Source: Allopusillimonas ginsengisoli (GTDB lineage: Bacteria > Pseudomonadota > Gammaproteobacteria > Burkholderiales > Burkholderiaceae_B). Taken from it: a DNA stretch of 64,000 nucleotides. The notes below the pieces were generated by a model that did not search any database, was not told where the DNA came from, and worked only from the letters and a program-made list of their open reading frames with translations. Of the stretch, positions 16,513 to 24,965 are shown piece by piece. The DNA is taken from positions 202,805 through 266,804 of the forward strand of contig RAPG01000007.1 of assembly GCA_005239165.1 (NCBI GenBank), in the 5' to 3' direction. The position numbers and the translations under genes were made by a program. Numbering within the stretch: position 1 is the stretch's first letter; each line of letters begins with the position of its first letter.

Positions 16513-17325
16513 ATGATGACCGATAAACATTATTACGGAAGACTAAAAGGGCGTGTCGCCCTGGTGTTTGGCGGGGGATCGTCAGAACCTGGTTGGAGCA
16601 ATGGCAAAGCTGCTGCCGTGTTGTACGCCCGAGAAGGTGCGACGGTCGCTGTCGTTGATATTGATCTGGATGCAGCGCGTGAGACCTGCCGGATTCTTCA
16701 GGAGGAAGGTCTGAGTGGTCTCGCACTGCAAGCTGATGTAACGTGCGAAAGCCAGGTGGCGGAGGCGGTTAATAAGACGCTTGTCCGTTATGGTCAGATT
16801 GATGTGCTGCACAATAATGTTGGCATTACAAGAATGGGCTTGCTGCCAGACCTTGAACTGGCGGATTGGCAAAAAGTCATCGACACCAATCTGACGAGCG
16901 TGTTCTTGACGTGCAAGCACGTCATCCCCTCAATGTTGGAGCGTGGTGGCGGCTCCATTGTAAATATTTCATCGCTAGCATCAATTCAAATTAACAATTA
17001 TCCGTATGCCCCGTATTTCGCCTCCAAAGCAGGGCTCAATCAGCTGACTCGTGCGCTTGCAGTTCAGTATGCAGCCGACAACATACGGGTGAATGCTGTC
17101 TTGCCAGGGGTCATCAATACGCCTTTGGTCTACAGGCAGATTTCCGGCCAGTTTGAAAATCAGGAAGCTATGATCGCCGCCCGTAACGCTGCCAGTCCAA
17201 TGGGCCGTATGGGCGAAGCGTGGGATGTGGCTTACGCAGCGCTATTTCTAGCTAGTGATGAATCACGTTATATCACCGGTGTTTGTATACCAGTGGATGG
17301 CGGTAAAAGCTGTGCGGGCCGATAG
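16513..17325 (+). CDS. Short-chain dehydrogenase/reductase (SDR)
   Basis: NAD(P)-dependent oxidoreductase of 270 residues. The Rossmann start ALVFGGGSSEPGWSNGKAAA is an unusual form of the TGxxxGxG loop with an insertion. It is followed by VAVVDID (acidic residue favouring NAD), the NNVGI motif, the catalytic Ser in NISSLASI, and YFASKAG with the YxxxK pair. The C-terminal ITGVCIPVDGGKS is the usual SDR end. It follows the duplicated unknown protein by four bases and probably oxidises a hydroxyl group in the same pathway. Confidence 0.88.
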   Translation: MMTDKHYYGRLKGRVALVFGGGSSEPGWSNGKAAAVLYAREGATVAVVDIDLDAARETCRILQEEGLSGLALQADVTCESQVAEAVNKTLVRYGQIDVLHNNVGITRMGLLPDLELADWQKVIDTNLTSVFLTCKHVIPSMLERGGGSIVNISSLASIQINNYPYAPYFASKAGLNQLTRALAVQYAADNIRVNAVLPGVINTPLVYRQISGQFENQEAMIAARNAASPMGRMGEAWDVAYAALFLASDESRYITGVCIPVDGGKSCAGR

Positions 17326-17368
17326 TACCCGCTCTATTTTTCAGTGACAACACGACGAGGAGACTCAT

Positions 17369-18346
17369 ATGAATACAAAAACATTCAGCTTTGCGGCATT
17401 GGCTATTGCCTCCGCCATGGTCGCGGTGCCCGGAGCTGTAGCGGCCAAGTATCCAGAAAAGCCGGTAACGCTAGTTGTGCCCTTTCCACCGGGTGGCACC
17501 TCTGATACGGTAGGACGCATATATGCGAACTCTTTGGCGAAAGCGATGGGGGTCACCGTTATCGTCGAAAACAAAGGAGGAGCGGGAGGTACGATAGGTG
17601 CCCGCTACGTGGCACAGTCTGCTCCTGATGGCTACACGCTCTTGCTGGGCACGTCGAGCACGAATGGCACCAATTCAGCGGTATACAAGAGTCTGCCTTA
17701 TGACGCTGTAAACGGTTTTACACCGGTTACCGAAATCATCCGTGTGCCAGGAGTTCTTGCAGTTAACAAGAATTTTGAAGCACAAACATACGATGATTTG
17801 GTCAAGTTGGTGAAGGCGCACCCTGAGCAGTACACCTATGCGTCTTCGGGTGCTGGCGGCGCGACAAATCTGGCGATGGAGTATTTTAAATCATTCGATA
17901 ATCTGAAGATCACCCACGTACCTTATCGCGGGACGGGTCCCGCCCTTACTGATGTCATGGGCGGACAGGTTCCTATGATTTGGGATACGCTGGTTTCATC
18001 ACTGCCTCATATAAAGTCTGGCGCATTGGTTGCCATTGCAGTGGCTGGGCCGGAGCGCGTTCGTGAGTTGCCTGAAGTGCCAACGTTCGCTGAAAAGGGA
18101 CTACCCACCTACGAAGCTGAAATGTGGAACGGTGTACTCGCGCCGGCTGGCTTGCCTGCTGATGTGCTGGAAGCTCTGCATAAGGCTTCAGTTCAGGCTT
18201 TGTCTGACCCTGAAGTGCGCACAAAGTATGAAGCCCTGGCGGCACGTGTAATTGCTAATTCGCCCGAGGAGTTCAAGAAGGTTATTACTGATGATGTTGC
18301 CAAATGGAAAAAAGTCGCAGTTGATGCAGGCATTGAGCAACAGTAG
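17369..18346 (+). CDS. Bug/TctC-family binding protein (orphan)
   Basis: Periplasmic solute-binding protein of 325 residues. The signal peptide MNTKTFSFAALAIASAMVAV ends near AVAA. Bug motifs are KYPEKPVTLVVPFPPGGTSD, VIVENKGGAGGTIGARYVAQ, APDGYTLLLGTSS and FAEKGLP. GAGGAGA precedes the ATG. No tctA or tctB lies beside it, so it must use a permease encoded elsewhere or act as a sensor. As last gene of the ligase/lyase/SDR operon it probably binds the pathway substrate, expected to be a carboxylate. Confidence 0.9.
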   Translation: MNTKTFSFAALAIASAMVAVPGAVAAKYPEKPVTLVVPFPPGGTSDTVGRIYANSLAKAMGVTVIVENKGGAGGTIGARYVAQSAPDGYTLLLGTSSTNGTNSAVYKSLPYDAVNGFTPVTEIIRVPGVLAVNKNFEAQTYDDLVKLVKAHPEQYTYASSGAGGATNLAMEYFKSFDNLKITHVPYRGTGPALTDVMGGQVPMIWDTLVSSLPHIKSGALVAIAVAGPERVRELPEVPTFAEKGLPTYEAEMWNGVLAPAGLPADVLEALHKASVQALSDPEVRTKYEALAARVIANSPEEFKKVITDDVAKWKKVAVDAGIEQQ

Positions 18347-18485
18347 CAAGGGTTCTAGTAGGACACTCATGCTGCTATAGCATCATAATGCTGTCTTGGC
18401 TTTAATCTATGGTGTAGTTGGCCTGAAGTCTTGGGCCAAGCACAGCTTGTCAAGATCATCCTGATGACATCATCGGAAGCACAGG

Positions 18486-18553
18486 CCAATATCAGGACAT
18501 CGCCAAGGCTATGTCCTGATCGGCATCGCCATGCCGCACTCACCAATATCAGG
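18486..18553 (+). repeat. Two hairpins flanked by a direct repeat in an intergenic region
   Basis: In the 246-base gap after the Bug gene, ATCAGGACAT (18491-18500) pairs perfectly with ATGTCCTGAT (18511-18520). Directly after it CGGCAT (18521-18526) pairs with ATGCCG (18531-18536). The word CCAATATCAGG occurs both before (18486-18496) and after (18543-18553). There is no T tract, so a simple terminator is unlikely. It may be a regulatory leader, a processed RNA or a small mobile relic. Confidence 0.45.
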
Positions 18554-18592
18554 TAATCTACTCTCCTCCCTTTTACGGTGCTGTGCGGCAAC

Positions 18593-20164
18593 ATGAAAAT
18601 ACTTCCACATTGGCCAACCCGGAACATCGGGCGCACGCTGCTTGTCGTGTGCATAACGCTGGTGGTCGCAGGATGCAGCCCTTTGCCTGCGCTCACCGAT
18701 CGCACCGTTTCTAGCGCTCTGTCGCAGCAAGAAGTCCAAGAAACAAAATTGGGGCGCAGTATCACGGCGCTCGAGGCCAAACACCCTGAGCAAAGTGGCA
18801 TTTACCCGCTCAATGATCCGCACGAGGCTTTCGCGGTAAGGGCACTGCTCGCGGCGGCGGCCGAGCGCACGCTCGACATCCAATACTATATTTGGCACGA
18901 TGACCTGACTGGCACATTAATGTTTGATGCGCTTCGCACTGCCGCTGATCGTGGCATTCGGGTAAGGCTATTGCTTGACGACAACGATACGTCAGGGCTA
19001 GACCCCACGCTGGCGGCGTTGAACATGCACCCAAATATCGAGGTGCGGGTATTTAACCCGTTTGTACCGCGATCTCCTCGGTGGTTGTCTTATATTACCG
19101 ACTTCTCGCGTGTTAATCGGCGCATGCACAACAAGTCATTCACCTCCGACAACATGGCCACTATTATCGGGGGCAGAAACATCGGTGATGAATACTTTGG
19201 TGCCACGCACGATGTATTGTTTTCTGATCTTGACGTGTTGGCTGTCGGCCCAGTAGTGCGAGATGTTTCTGCGGATTTTGACAAGTACTGGCGCAGCGAG
19301 TCGGCGTACCCGGTTGATCTCTTGTTAGAAAAGCCAGACGAGAAAGCGCTGGAAACGCTGCAGGCTCGAGCCGATGTATACAGAAGCAAACCCGAGGCCG
19401 CTGCCTATATCAAGGCCCTGAAAGAATCAAATATGGTCAGTCATTTGCACAGCGGCGATATTGATCTGGATTGGGCTAAAACTCAAATGGTCAGTGACAA
19501 CCCGGCGAAAGGCCTGAAAGATCTGCCGCCCGATCAGTTGATGGCCTACGATATGAAACGTATTCTGGGCGAACCCAAATCCAGCGCTGACCTGGTATCG
19601 GCGTATTTTGTGCCCACCGAGGCTGGCGTTGAAGGTTTTGTACAGATGGCTGGCCGGGGTGTAAAAGTCAGAATACTAACCAATTCGCTCGAGGCCACTG
19701 ACGTGGCTGCTGTGCATGCCGGTTATGCAAAGCGGCGCAAACCGTTGCTAGAAGCGGGCGTCAAGCTATATGAATTGCGACGCCTTCCTTCGGAAGAGGG
19801 CGGGCGGCAGCGCAGCAGCATGTTTGGCAGCTCGGGGTCAAGCTTGCATGCTAAAACTTTCTCGGTTGACGACGCCCGTGTGTTTATTGGCTCATTCAAT
19901 TTTGATCCGCGATCCGCAAAGTTAAATACCGAACTTGGTTTTGTCATCGACAGCCCTGTTCTCGCTAAGAAGATCAGCGAAATCTTCCTCGAGAAAGTGC
20001 CTTCGACGGCCTATGAAGTGCGGCTGTCCGAGAACGGCGATGTCTATTGGCTGGAGCAGAAAGACGGGCAGGTGCTGCGCTATGACAGCGAACCCGGAGC
20101 CAGTCTCTGGCGTCGCGCCATGGTTGAGATACTGTCTCTGTTGCCGGTGGAGTGGTTGCTTTAG
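18593..20164 (+). CDS. Phospholipase D-family (cardiolipin synthase-like) lipoprotein
   Basis: A 523-residue protein with two PLD (HKD) motifs: MHNKSFTSDNMATIIGGRN near residue 180 and LHAKTFSVDDARVFIGSFNF near 420. Each gives the His-x-Lys-x4-Asp pattern used for phosphatidyl transfer. The N-terminus is a lipoprotein signal with lipobox VVAGC (Cys28), so it is probably anchored in a membrane and faces the periplasm. It resembles the ClsC/YmdC-like group, which acts in phospholipid or cardiolipin synthesis. The ATG at 18593 is chosen over the GTG at 18578 because it fits the signal peptide. It appears to be a single-gene unit. Confidence 0.85.
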   Translation: MKILPHWPTRNIGRTLLVVCITLVVAGCSPLPALTDRTVSSALSQQEVQETKLGRSITALEAKHPEQSGIYPLNDPHEAFAVRALLAAAAERTLDIQYYIWHDDLTGTLMFDALRTAADRGIRVRLLLDDNDTSGLDPTLAALNMHPNIEVRVFNPFVPRSPRWLSYITDFSRVNRRMHNKSFTSDNMATIIGGRNIGDEYFGATHDVLFSDLDVLAVGPVVRDVSADFDKYWRSESAYPVDLLLEKPDEKALETLQARADVYRSKPEAAAYIKALKESNMVSHLHSGDIDLDWAKTQMVSDNPAKGLKDLPPDQLMAYDMKRILGEPKSSADLVSAYFVPTEAGVEGFVQMAGRGVKVRILTNSLEATDVAAVHAGYAKRRKPLLEAGVKLYELRRLPSEEGGRQRSSMFGSSGSSLHAKTFSVDDARVFIGSFNFDPRSAKLNTELGFVIDSPVLAKKISEIFLEKVPSTAYEVRLSENGDVYWLEQKDGQVLRYDSEPGASLWRRAMVEILSLLPVEWLL

Positions 20165-20269
20165 GGCAGCAACGCTTTACGAGACGAAGGACGGCCTTAT
20201 TGCCTAGTTGGCCGGCAATTACTGCAATCAACATGGTGTAATGAAATTTGATAGCAAGAGAATGACGTA

Positions 20270-21028
20270 ATGAAAACAGCATTACCCAACGTTGTAGCAG
20301 CAGTGTTTGACACCCCAGATCTCAATAAACTGACGCCCATGCGCCCCAGCAGTCATGCGCCACGCATTCTGTTGCTGTACGGCTCGTTGCGCCCAACCTC
20401 GTACAGCAAACTGCTTACGCTGGAAGCCCAACGTATTCTGCAGCAGTTCGGCGCTGAGACGCGCGTGTTTGATCCTCATGGTTTGCCAGTTACCGATAGC
20501 GTACCGGCAGACCACCCCAAAGTGGTCGAGCTTCGCGCCTTATCAGAATGGTCTGAAGGTCATGTGTGGTGCAGCCCGGAGCGACATGGCACGCTTACCG
20601 CTGTGTTTAAAAATCAAATCGATTGGCTGCCGCTTGAAAGCGGCGGCGTTCGTCCAACGCAAGGCCGTGCGCTCGCGGTAATGCAGGTTAATGGCGGCTC
20701 TCAGTCTTTCAATGCCGTTAATGCATTGCGCGTGCTCGGGCGCTGGATGCGCATGGTCACCATACCAAACCAGTCGTCAGTGGCTAAGGCTTATCAAGAG
20801 TTTGACGAGCAAGGCCGTATGAAGCCGTCTGCCTATTACGACAGGGTGGTCGATGTTATGGAAGAACTGTACAAGTTCACCCTGCTCATTCGTGACCGTT
20901 CAGACTACCTGACCGACCGCTACAGCGAACGCAAAGAAGCAGCACCGCAAGTCAGCTCAACGCTTATTGCGGCAGCAATGCGCCACGAAGCAGTTGATAG
21001 TGATGCGGGTGATGACGACGGCGAATAG
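20270..21028 (+). CDS. arsH: ArsH-like NADPH-dependent FMN reductase
   Basis: A 252-residue flavodoxin-fold enzyme with the ArsH pattern: [18 protein letters not shown] (FMN phosphate loop) near residue 32, [20 protein letters not shown] near 89, [10 protein letters not shown] near 113, and [19 protein letters not shown] near 155. ArsH proteins oxidise trivalent organoarsenicals or reduce other substrates through FMN. No arsR, arsB or arsC lies in the window, so the gene is an orphan and may serve a general quinone- or peroxide-related reductase role. The start at 20270 has only a weak ribosome site; an in-frame ATG 23 codons later is an alternative. Confidence 0.8.
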   Translation: MKTALPNVVAAVFDTPDLNKLTPMRPSSHAPRILLLYGSLRPTSYSKLLTLEAQRILQQFGAETRVFDPHGLPVTDSVPADHPKVVELRALSEWSEGHVWCSPERHGTLTAVFKNQIDWLPLESGGVRPTQGRALAVMQVNGGSQSFNAVNALRVLGRWMRMVTIPNQSSVAKAYQEFDEQGRMKPSAYYDRVVDVMEELYKFTLLIRDRSDYLTDRYSERKEAAPQVSSTLIAAAMRHEAVDSDAGDDDGE

Positions 21029-21227
21029 CGGTCGTGTACAGGTGTCGTTGCCGCAGTACCGCGTCATGAGTTCAGCCGCCGAAAGCTTATTGCTATGCAT
21101 GGCCACAGATGCTAAGAATCGCCTCTAGACGTTGGGGCAAAACCCCTCCGGGTTTCCTGCCACCTGCCACCTGCAGGATGTACTCACTCTTTCCAGATAA
21201 CACTTGTTAAGTTTACCTTTCAGCCTT

Positions 21228-21251
21228 AAGATAGTAATCAATTACTATCTT
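21228..21251 (+). promoter_or_regulatory. TetR operator (11-base inverted repeat)
   Basis: AAGATAGTAAT (21228-21238) and ATTACTATCTT (21241-21251) are perfect inverted repeats around a 2-base centre, ending 15 bases before the TetR start codon. The position and symmetry suit a self-repressing TetR dimer that also shuts off the downstream exporter genes. Confidence 0.75.
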
Positions 21252-21266
21252 TCATAAAGGCAGACC

Positions 21267-21875
21267 GTGGACACCCATTCAAAACATCTTCCCGCCGACG
21301 AGCGTCGAGCAGTGACTGTCGAGTCTGTCGTGGCACTTGCTGGTACACAAAACCCCAGCGAGATCACCACAGCGGCAATTGCCAAGCACATGAATCTGAC
21401 GCAAGGGGCGCTGTTCCGGCACTTTCCAAATAAAGAGGCCATCTGGCAGGCTGTGATGGAGTGGGTGGCCGACCGCCTTCTGGCCCGAATTGATCGCTCT
21501 GTAAAAGGTATTGAATCGCCTCTGGCAGCCATGGAGGCCATGTTCATGAGTCATATTGCATTTGTGGCTGAGCATCCTGGGGTTCCCAGAATGATGTTTG
21601 GAGAGCTTCAGCGTGCAGAGCCCACGCCCGCCAAAATCGTGGTGCAGGCGTTGATCAAACGGTACGGCGAGCGCCTGAGTCGACTTCTTGACAGTGGCAA
21701 AGAAAATGGAGAGCTATCCCCATCACTGGATAACGAGGCAGCGGCCACGCTGTTCATTGGAACTATTCAGGGCTTGATCATGCAGTCGCTGCTGGCGGGC
21801 GACGTAGAACGCATTCGCCGCGACGCGCCCAAGGTGTTTGCCATCTATAGGCGCGGCATCGAGAGAGCGCAATGA
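21267..21875 (+). CDS. TetR/AcrR-family repressor of an ABC exporter
   Basis: A 202-residue regulator starting at GTG 21267. The helix-turn-helix reads ITTAAIAKHMNLTQGALFRH, followed by FPNKEAIWQAVMEW, typical of TetR proteins. The all-helical C-terminal domain would bind an inducing ligand. Its stop overlaps the start of the membrane-fusion gene (ATGA at 21872-21875), so repressor and exporter form one transcript behind the upstream operator. Induction by the exported compound is the simplest model. Confidence 0.88.
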   Translation: MDTHSKHLPADERRAVTVESVVALAGTQNPSEITTAAIAKHMNLTQGALFRHFPNKEAIWQAVMEWVADRLLARIDRSVKGIESPLAAMEAMFMSHIAFVAEHPGVPRMMFGELQRAEPTPAKIVVQALIKRYGERLSRLLDSGKENGELSPSLDNEAAATLFIGTIQGLIMQSLLAGDVERIRRDAPKVFAIYRRGIERAQ

Positions 21876-23023
21876 AAAAACTTCCCATGCAAGGACGCAC
21901 ACTGGCCCTTTTGGCTGTCATCGTGCCGTTGCTTGTGTTGTTCATCTATGTGGGCTTTCGGTCGGGGCCGCTCGCGCCCGTGGCCGTCACCGTCGCGGAT
22001 GTTGAGTCACGCGCACTGCAGCCCGCGCTGTTCGGCATCGGTACAGTGGAGGCACGCTATACCTACAAAATTGGGCCAACATTTGCCGGCCGTGTCAAAA
22101 GTCTCGATGTACATGTAGGCGATCAGGTTAGTGCCGGGCAAGTGCTCGGTGAAATGGATCCGATCGATCTCGATGACCGCGTGCGTTCACTGGACTCTGC
22201 CCTCAAACGGGCGCAAGCCGTATTGCGTGAGTCAGAGGCGCGTCACGCCTACGCTCTTAGCCAGGCCAGTCGCTATAAAAAGCTTTTTGATGCCCGATCG
22301 ACCAGCGAAGAAACCCTTTCTACCAAACGTCAAGAGTTGCGCGTTGCTGAAGCATCACTCTCAGCCGCAAGCGAAGATCTCGCGCGTACGCGCGCTGATC
22401 GTGATGGGGTGACGGCACAGCGAAACAGCCTGCGCCTGATCGCGCCGGTGGATGGTGTGGTGGCACTGCGGGATGCCGACCCGGGGACAACGATTGTCGC
22501 CGGGCAAGCCGTGGTCGAAATCATTGATCCCAAGAGCCTGTGGGTCAACGTACGTTTTGACCAAATTAGTGCCTTGGGGTTGGCAGGTGATCTGCCGGCG
22601 CACATTGTGCTGCGCTCGCGTGATGGCGAAACTTTGAAGGGCAGAGTGCTGCGTGTGGAGCCCAAGGCCGATGCGGTCACTGAAGAGATGTTGGCTAAGG
22701 TAGTGTTTGACGCTCCGCCCAAGCCCTTGCCGCCTATAGGAGAGTTGGCTGAAGTTACGGTTGATCTTCCTGCTTTGCCCGCTACGCCTGTTATTGCCAA
22801 TGCCGCCGTGCGGCGTGACGGCGACAAGATCGGTATCTGGCGTATTGCCGACGGCGGCTTACATTTTGTGCCGATCAAACTCGGTGCGACCGACTTAAAT
22901 GGCCTGGTGCAAGTGCGTGAAGGCCTCGCGGTGGGTGACCAGATCGTGCTCTATAGCGAACAAACACTCACAAGCCGAAGCCGCTTCAATGTCGTTGACC
23001 GCATATCAGGAGTGCCACAATGA
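21872..23023 (+). CDS. HlyD/RND-type periplasmic adaptor of an ABC exporter
   Basis: A 383-residue membrane-fusion protein anchored by one N-terminal transmembrane segment (LALLAVIVPLLVLFIYVGF). It has the split biotinyl-lipoyl domain (FAGRVKSLDVHVGDQVSAGQ near residue 72 and LRLIAPVDGVVALRDADPGT near 188) around a coiled coil of about 100 residues. A beta-barrel domain follows. It bridges the inner-membrane ABC unit and the outer-membrane channel encoded downstream. The gene overlaps both neighbours by four bases, which implies tight translational coupling. The general arrangement resembles DevBCA exporters. Confidence 0.88.
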   Translation: MKKLPMQGRTLALLAVIVPLLVLFIYVGFRSGPLAPVAVTVADVESRALQPALFGIGTVEARYTYKIGPTFAGRVKSLDVHVGDQVSAGQVLGEMDPIDLDDRVRSLDSALKRAQAVLRESEARHAYALSQASRYKKLFDARSTSEETLSTKRQELRVAEASLSAASEDLARTRADRDGVTAQRNSLRLIAPVDGVVALRDADPGTTIVAGQAVVEIIDPKSLWVNVRFDQISALGLAGDLPAHIVLRSRDGETLKGRVLRVEPKADAVTEEMLAKVVFDAPPKPLPPIGELAEVTVDLPALPATPVIANAAVRRDGDKIGIWRIADGGLHFVPIKLGATDLNGLVQVREGLAVGDQIVLYSEQTLTSRSRFNVVDRISGVPQ

Positions 23024-24225
23024 TTAGCCTGGCGGGGCGCGACATACTGCATTCATGGGGAAAGTTTGTCTTTACGGGCATAGGTCTGGGCTTGCTGATT
23101 GGCGTCACACTGGTCATGGCGGGGGTGTACCGAGGTATGGTGGATGACGGCAAGGCCTTGCTCGACAATAGTGGGGCTGACCTCTGGGTAGTGCAGCAAG
23201 ACACATTGGGCCCTTACGCCGAGCCTTCCAGCGTAAACGATGACGTGTATCGTACTGTTCTGGCCATGCCGGGCGTGGCCCAGGCCGCAAACATTACCTA
23301 CCTGACCATGCAGGTGCGCAAGGGCGAAAACGACGTGCGGGCCATGATTGTTGGCATTGCACCTGGCCAATTGGGGGCGACCCCTGGCTGGCCGCCGTAT
23401 CTCGTTGCGGGTCGTCAGATCACGCGAGGCCACTACGAGGCTGTGGCTGACATCGCGGCCGGCTTCAAGCTGGGCGAACGTATAGTCATACGCCGCAATC
23501 AGTACACCATTGTAGGATTGACCCGACGCATGGTGTCGACCAGCGGCGACCCTATGGTGTTTATTCCGCTCAAGGACGCGCAAGAGGCGCAGTTTCTCAA
23601 AGACAACGACGCCATCTGGCGCAGCCGACGCCGCACTGAGGCCAACCCGGCCTTCAATCGGCCCGGTGTGCCAGGTTTGCTCGAGGCCGTGATTGCCTCG
23701 CAAAGCACTAATGCATTTGTTAACGCCGTATTGGTCACGCTACAGCCAGGCCACGACCCCGATGACGTGGCCCAATCTATACGACGCTGGAAGCGTTTAA
23801 CTGTTTATACCCGGGCTGAAATGGAGGGCATTCTTGTTGGCAAGCTAATCGCCACCTCGGCCAGGCAAATAGGCATGTTTCTGGTGATTCTGGCCATCGT
23901 GAGCGCGGCGATTGTTGCGTTCATTATTTATTCACTGACCATGGACAAGATACGCGAGATTGCAGTGCTAAAGCTTATCGGCACGCGCAATCGAACCATC
24001 GCTGCCATGATTATGCAGCAGGCTCTAGCTCTGGGTGTGATTGGCTTTGTGGTCGGCAAAATCACCGCCACCTTTTCTGCGCCCATATTTCCCAAGTACG
24101 TATTGCTGATGCCAGTCGATTCCATCGCCGGTTTCTTTGCCGTGCTTGTGATCTGCATACTGGCCAGCCTGGTCGCCATACGCATGGCGCTCAAGGTCGA
24201 TCCGGCTGAAGCCATTGGAGGTTGA
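23020..24225 (+). CDS. ABC exporter permease (FtsX/MacB-like, DevC type)
   Basis: A 401-residue membrane protein with one N-terminal helix (FVFTGIGLGLLIGVTLVMAG), a periplasmic domain of about 200 residues, and three C-terminal helices (VILAIVSAAIVAFIIYSLTM and two more). This is the topology of FtsX-domain permeases such as DevC and MacB. It contains the coupling region EIAVLKLIGTRNRTIAAMIM near residue 308. It works with the ATPase downstream and the adaptor upstream to export a substrate or lipid from the periplasm or inner membrane. Confidence 0.87.
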   Translation: MISLAGRDILHSWGKFVFTGIGLGLLIGVTLVMAGVYRGMVDDGKALLDNSGADLWVVQQDTLGPYAEPSSVNDDVYRTVLAMPGVAQAANITYLTMQVRKGENDVRAMIVGIAPGQLGATPGWPPYLVAGRQITRGHYEAVADIAAGFKLGERIVIRRNQYTIVGLTRRMVSTSGDPMVFIPLKDAQEAQFLKDNDAIWRSRRRTEANPAFNRPGVPGLLEAVIASQSTNAFVNAVLVTLQPGHDPDDVAQSIRRWKRLTVYTRAEMEGILVGKLIATSARQIGMFLVILAIVSAAIVAFIIYSLTMDKIREIAVLKLIGTRNRTIAAMIMQQALALGVIGFVVGKITATFSAPIFPKYVLLMPVDSIAGFFAVLVICILASLVAIRMALKVDPAEAIGG

Positions 24226-24226
24226 G

Positions 24227-24937
24227 ATGAGTGGACGAGGAATTCGCATCGAAGGCGTGCGCAAGCGTTACGGTCAGGGCGACACGGCTGTAGACGCGTT
24301 AAAGAGTGTGGACATGCTGGTAGCACCGGGCGAAGTAGTGGGTTTGATTGGCCCTTCAGGGTCGGGGAAAAGCACGTTGCTCAAATGCCTGGGCGCCGTC
24401 ACTGACCCGACGGGCGGTCGCATGACGCTGGGTGACGACGTTATCTATGACGATGGCTGGAAGGTGCGTGATCTGCGTGCGCTAAGGCGTGACAAGATTG
24501 GGTTTGTGTTTCAGGCACCTTATTTAATCCCTTTTCTTGACGTTACCGATAACGTGGCGTTGCTGCCGATGCTGGCCGGCGTAAACAATACAGAATCGCG
24601 GGCCAAGGCGCTGGAGCTACTTACTGCACTTGATGTGCAGCACCGGGCGCGTGCCATGCCTTCACAGCTTTCGGGTGGGGAGCAGCAAAGGGTAGCCATT
24701 GCTCGTGGCCTGGTGAACCGCCCACCGGTGATTCTGGCCGACGAGCCTACGGCCCCGTTGGACTCTGTACGTGCCATGGCCGTTATACGCATTCTTAACG
24801 AAATGGCACGCAAGTATCAGACCGCCGTCATTGTGGTGACTCACGATGAAAAAATTATTCCTACCTTCAAGCGTATTTATCACATCCGCGACGGCGTGAC
24901 CCACGAAGAAGTTGGCCAAGGATTGGGTTTCGAATGA
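24227..24937 (+). CDS. ABC exporter ATP-binding protein (DevA/LolD-like)
   Basis: A 236-residue ATPase with all nucleotide-binding motifs: Walker [16 protein letters not shown] near residue 38, Q-loop [14 protein letters not shown], signature [15 protein letters not shown] near 143, Walker [13 protein letters not shown], and the switch His in VIVVTHDEK. The PTAPLD form replaces the commoner PTGNLD/PTASLD. The ATG at 24227 lies one base after the permease stop. It powers the FtsX-type permease in the same operon. Confidence 0.92.
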   Translation: MSGRGIRIEGVRKRYGQGDTAVDALKSVDMLVAPGEVVGLIGPSGSGKSTLLKCLGAVTDPTGGRMTLGDDVIYDDGWKVRDLRALRRDKIGFVFQAPYLIPFLDVTDNVALLPMLAGVNNTESRAKALELLTALDVQHRARAMPSQLSGGEQQRVAIARGLVNRPPVILADEPTAPLDSVRAMAVIRILNEMARKYQTAVIVVTHDEKIIPTFKRIYHIRDGVTHEEVGQGLGFE

Positions 24938-24965
24938 TACAGCCATGGGATTTCAGGAGCGTGAC

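Noticed and set aside
21141..21156. Terminator AAACCC-CTCC-GGGTTT after the ArsH-like gene
   Set aside because: The stem is only six pairs and no T run follows, so it is too weak to list.
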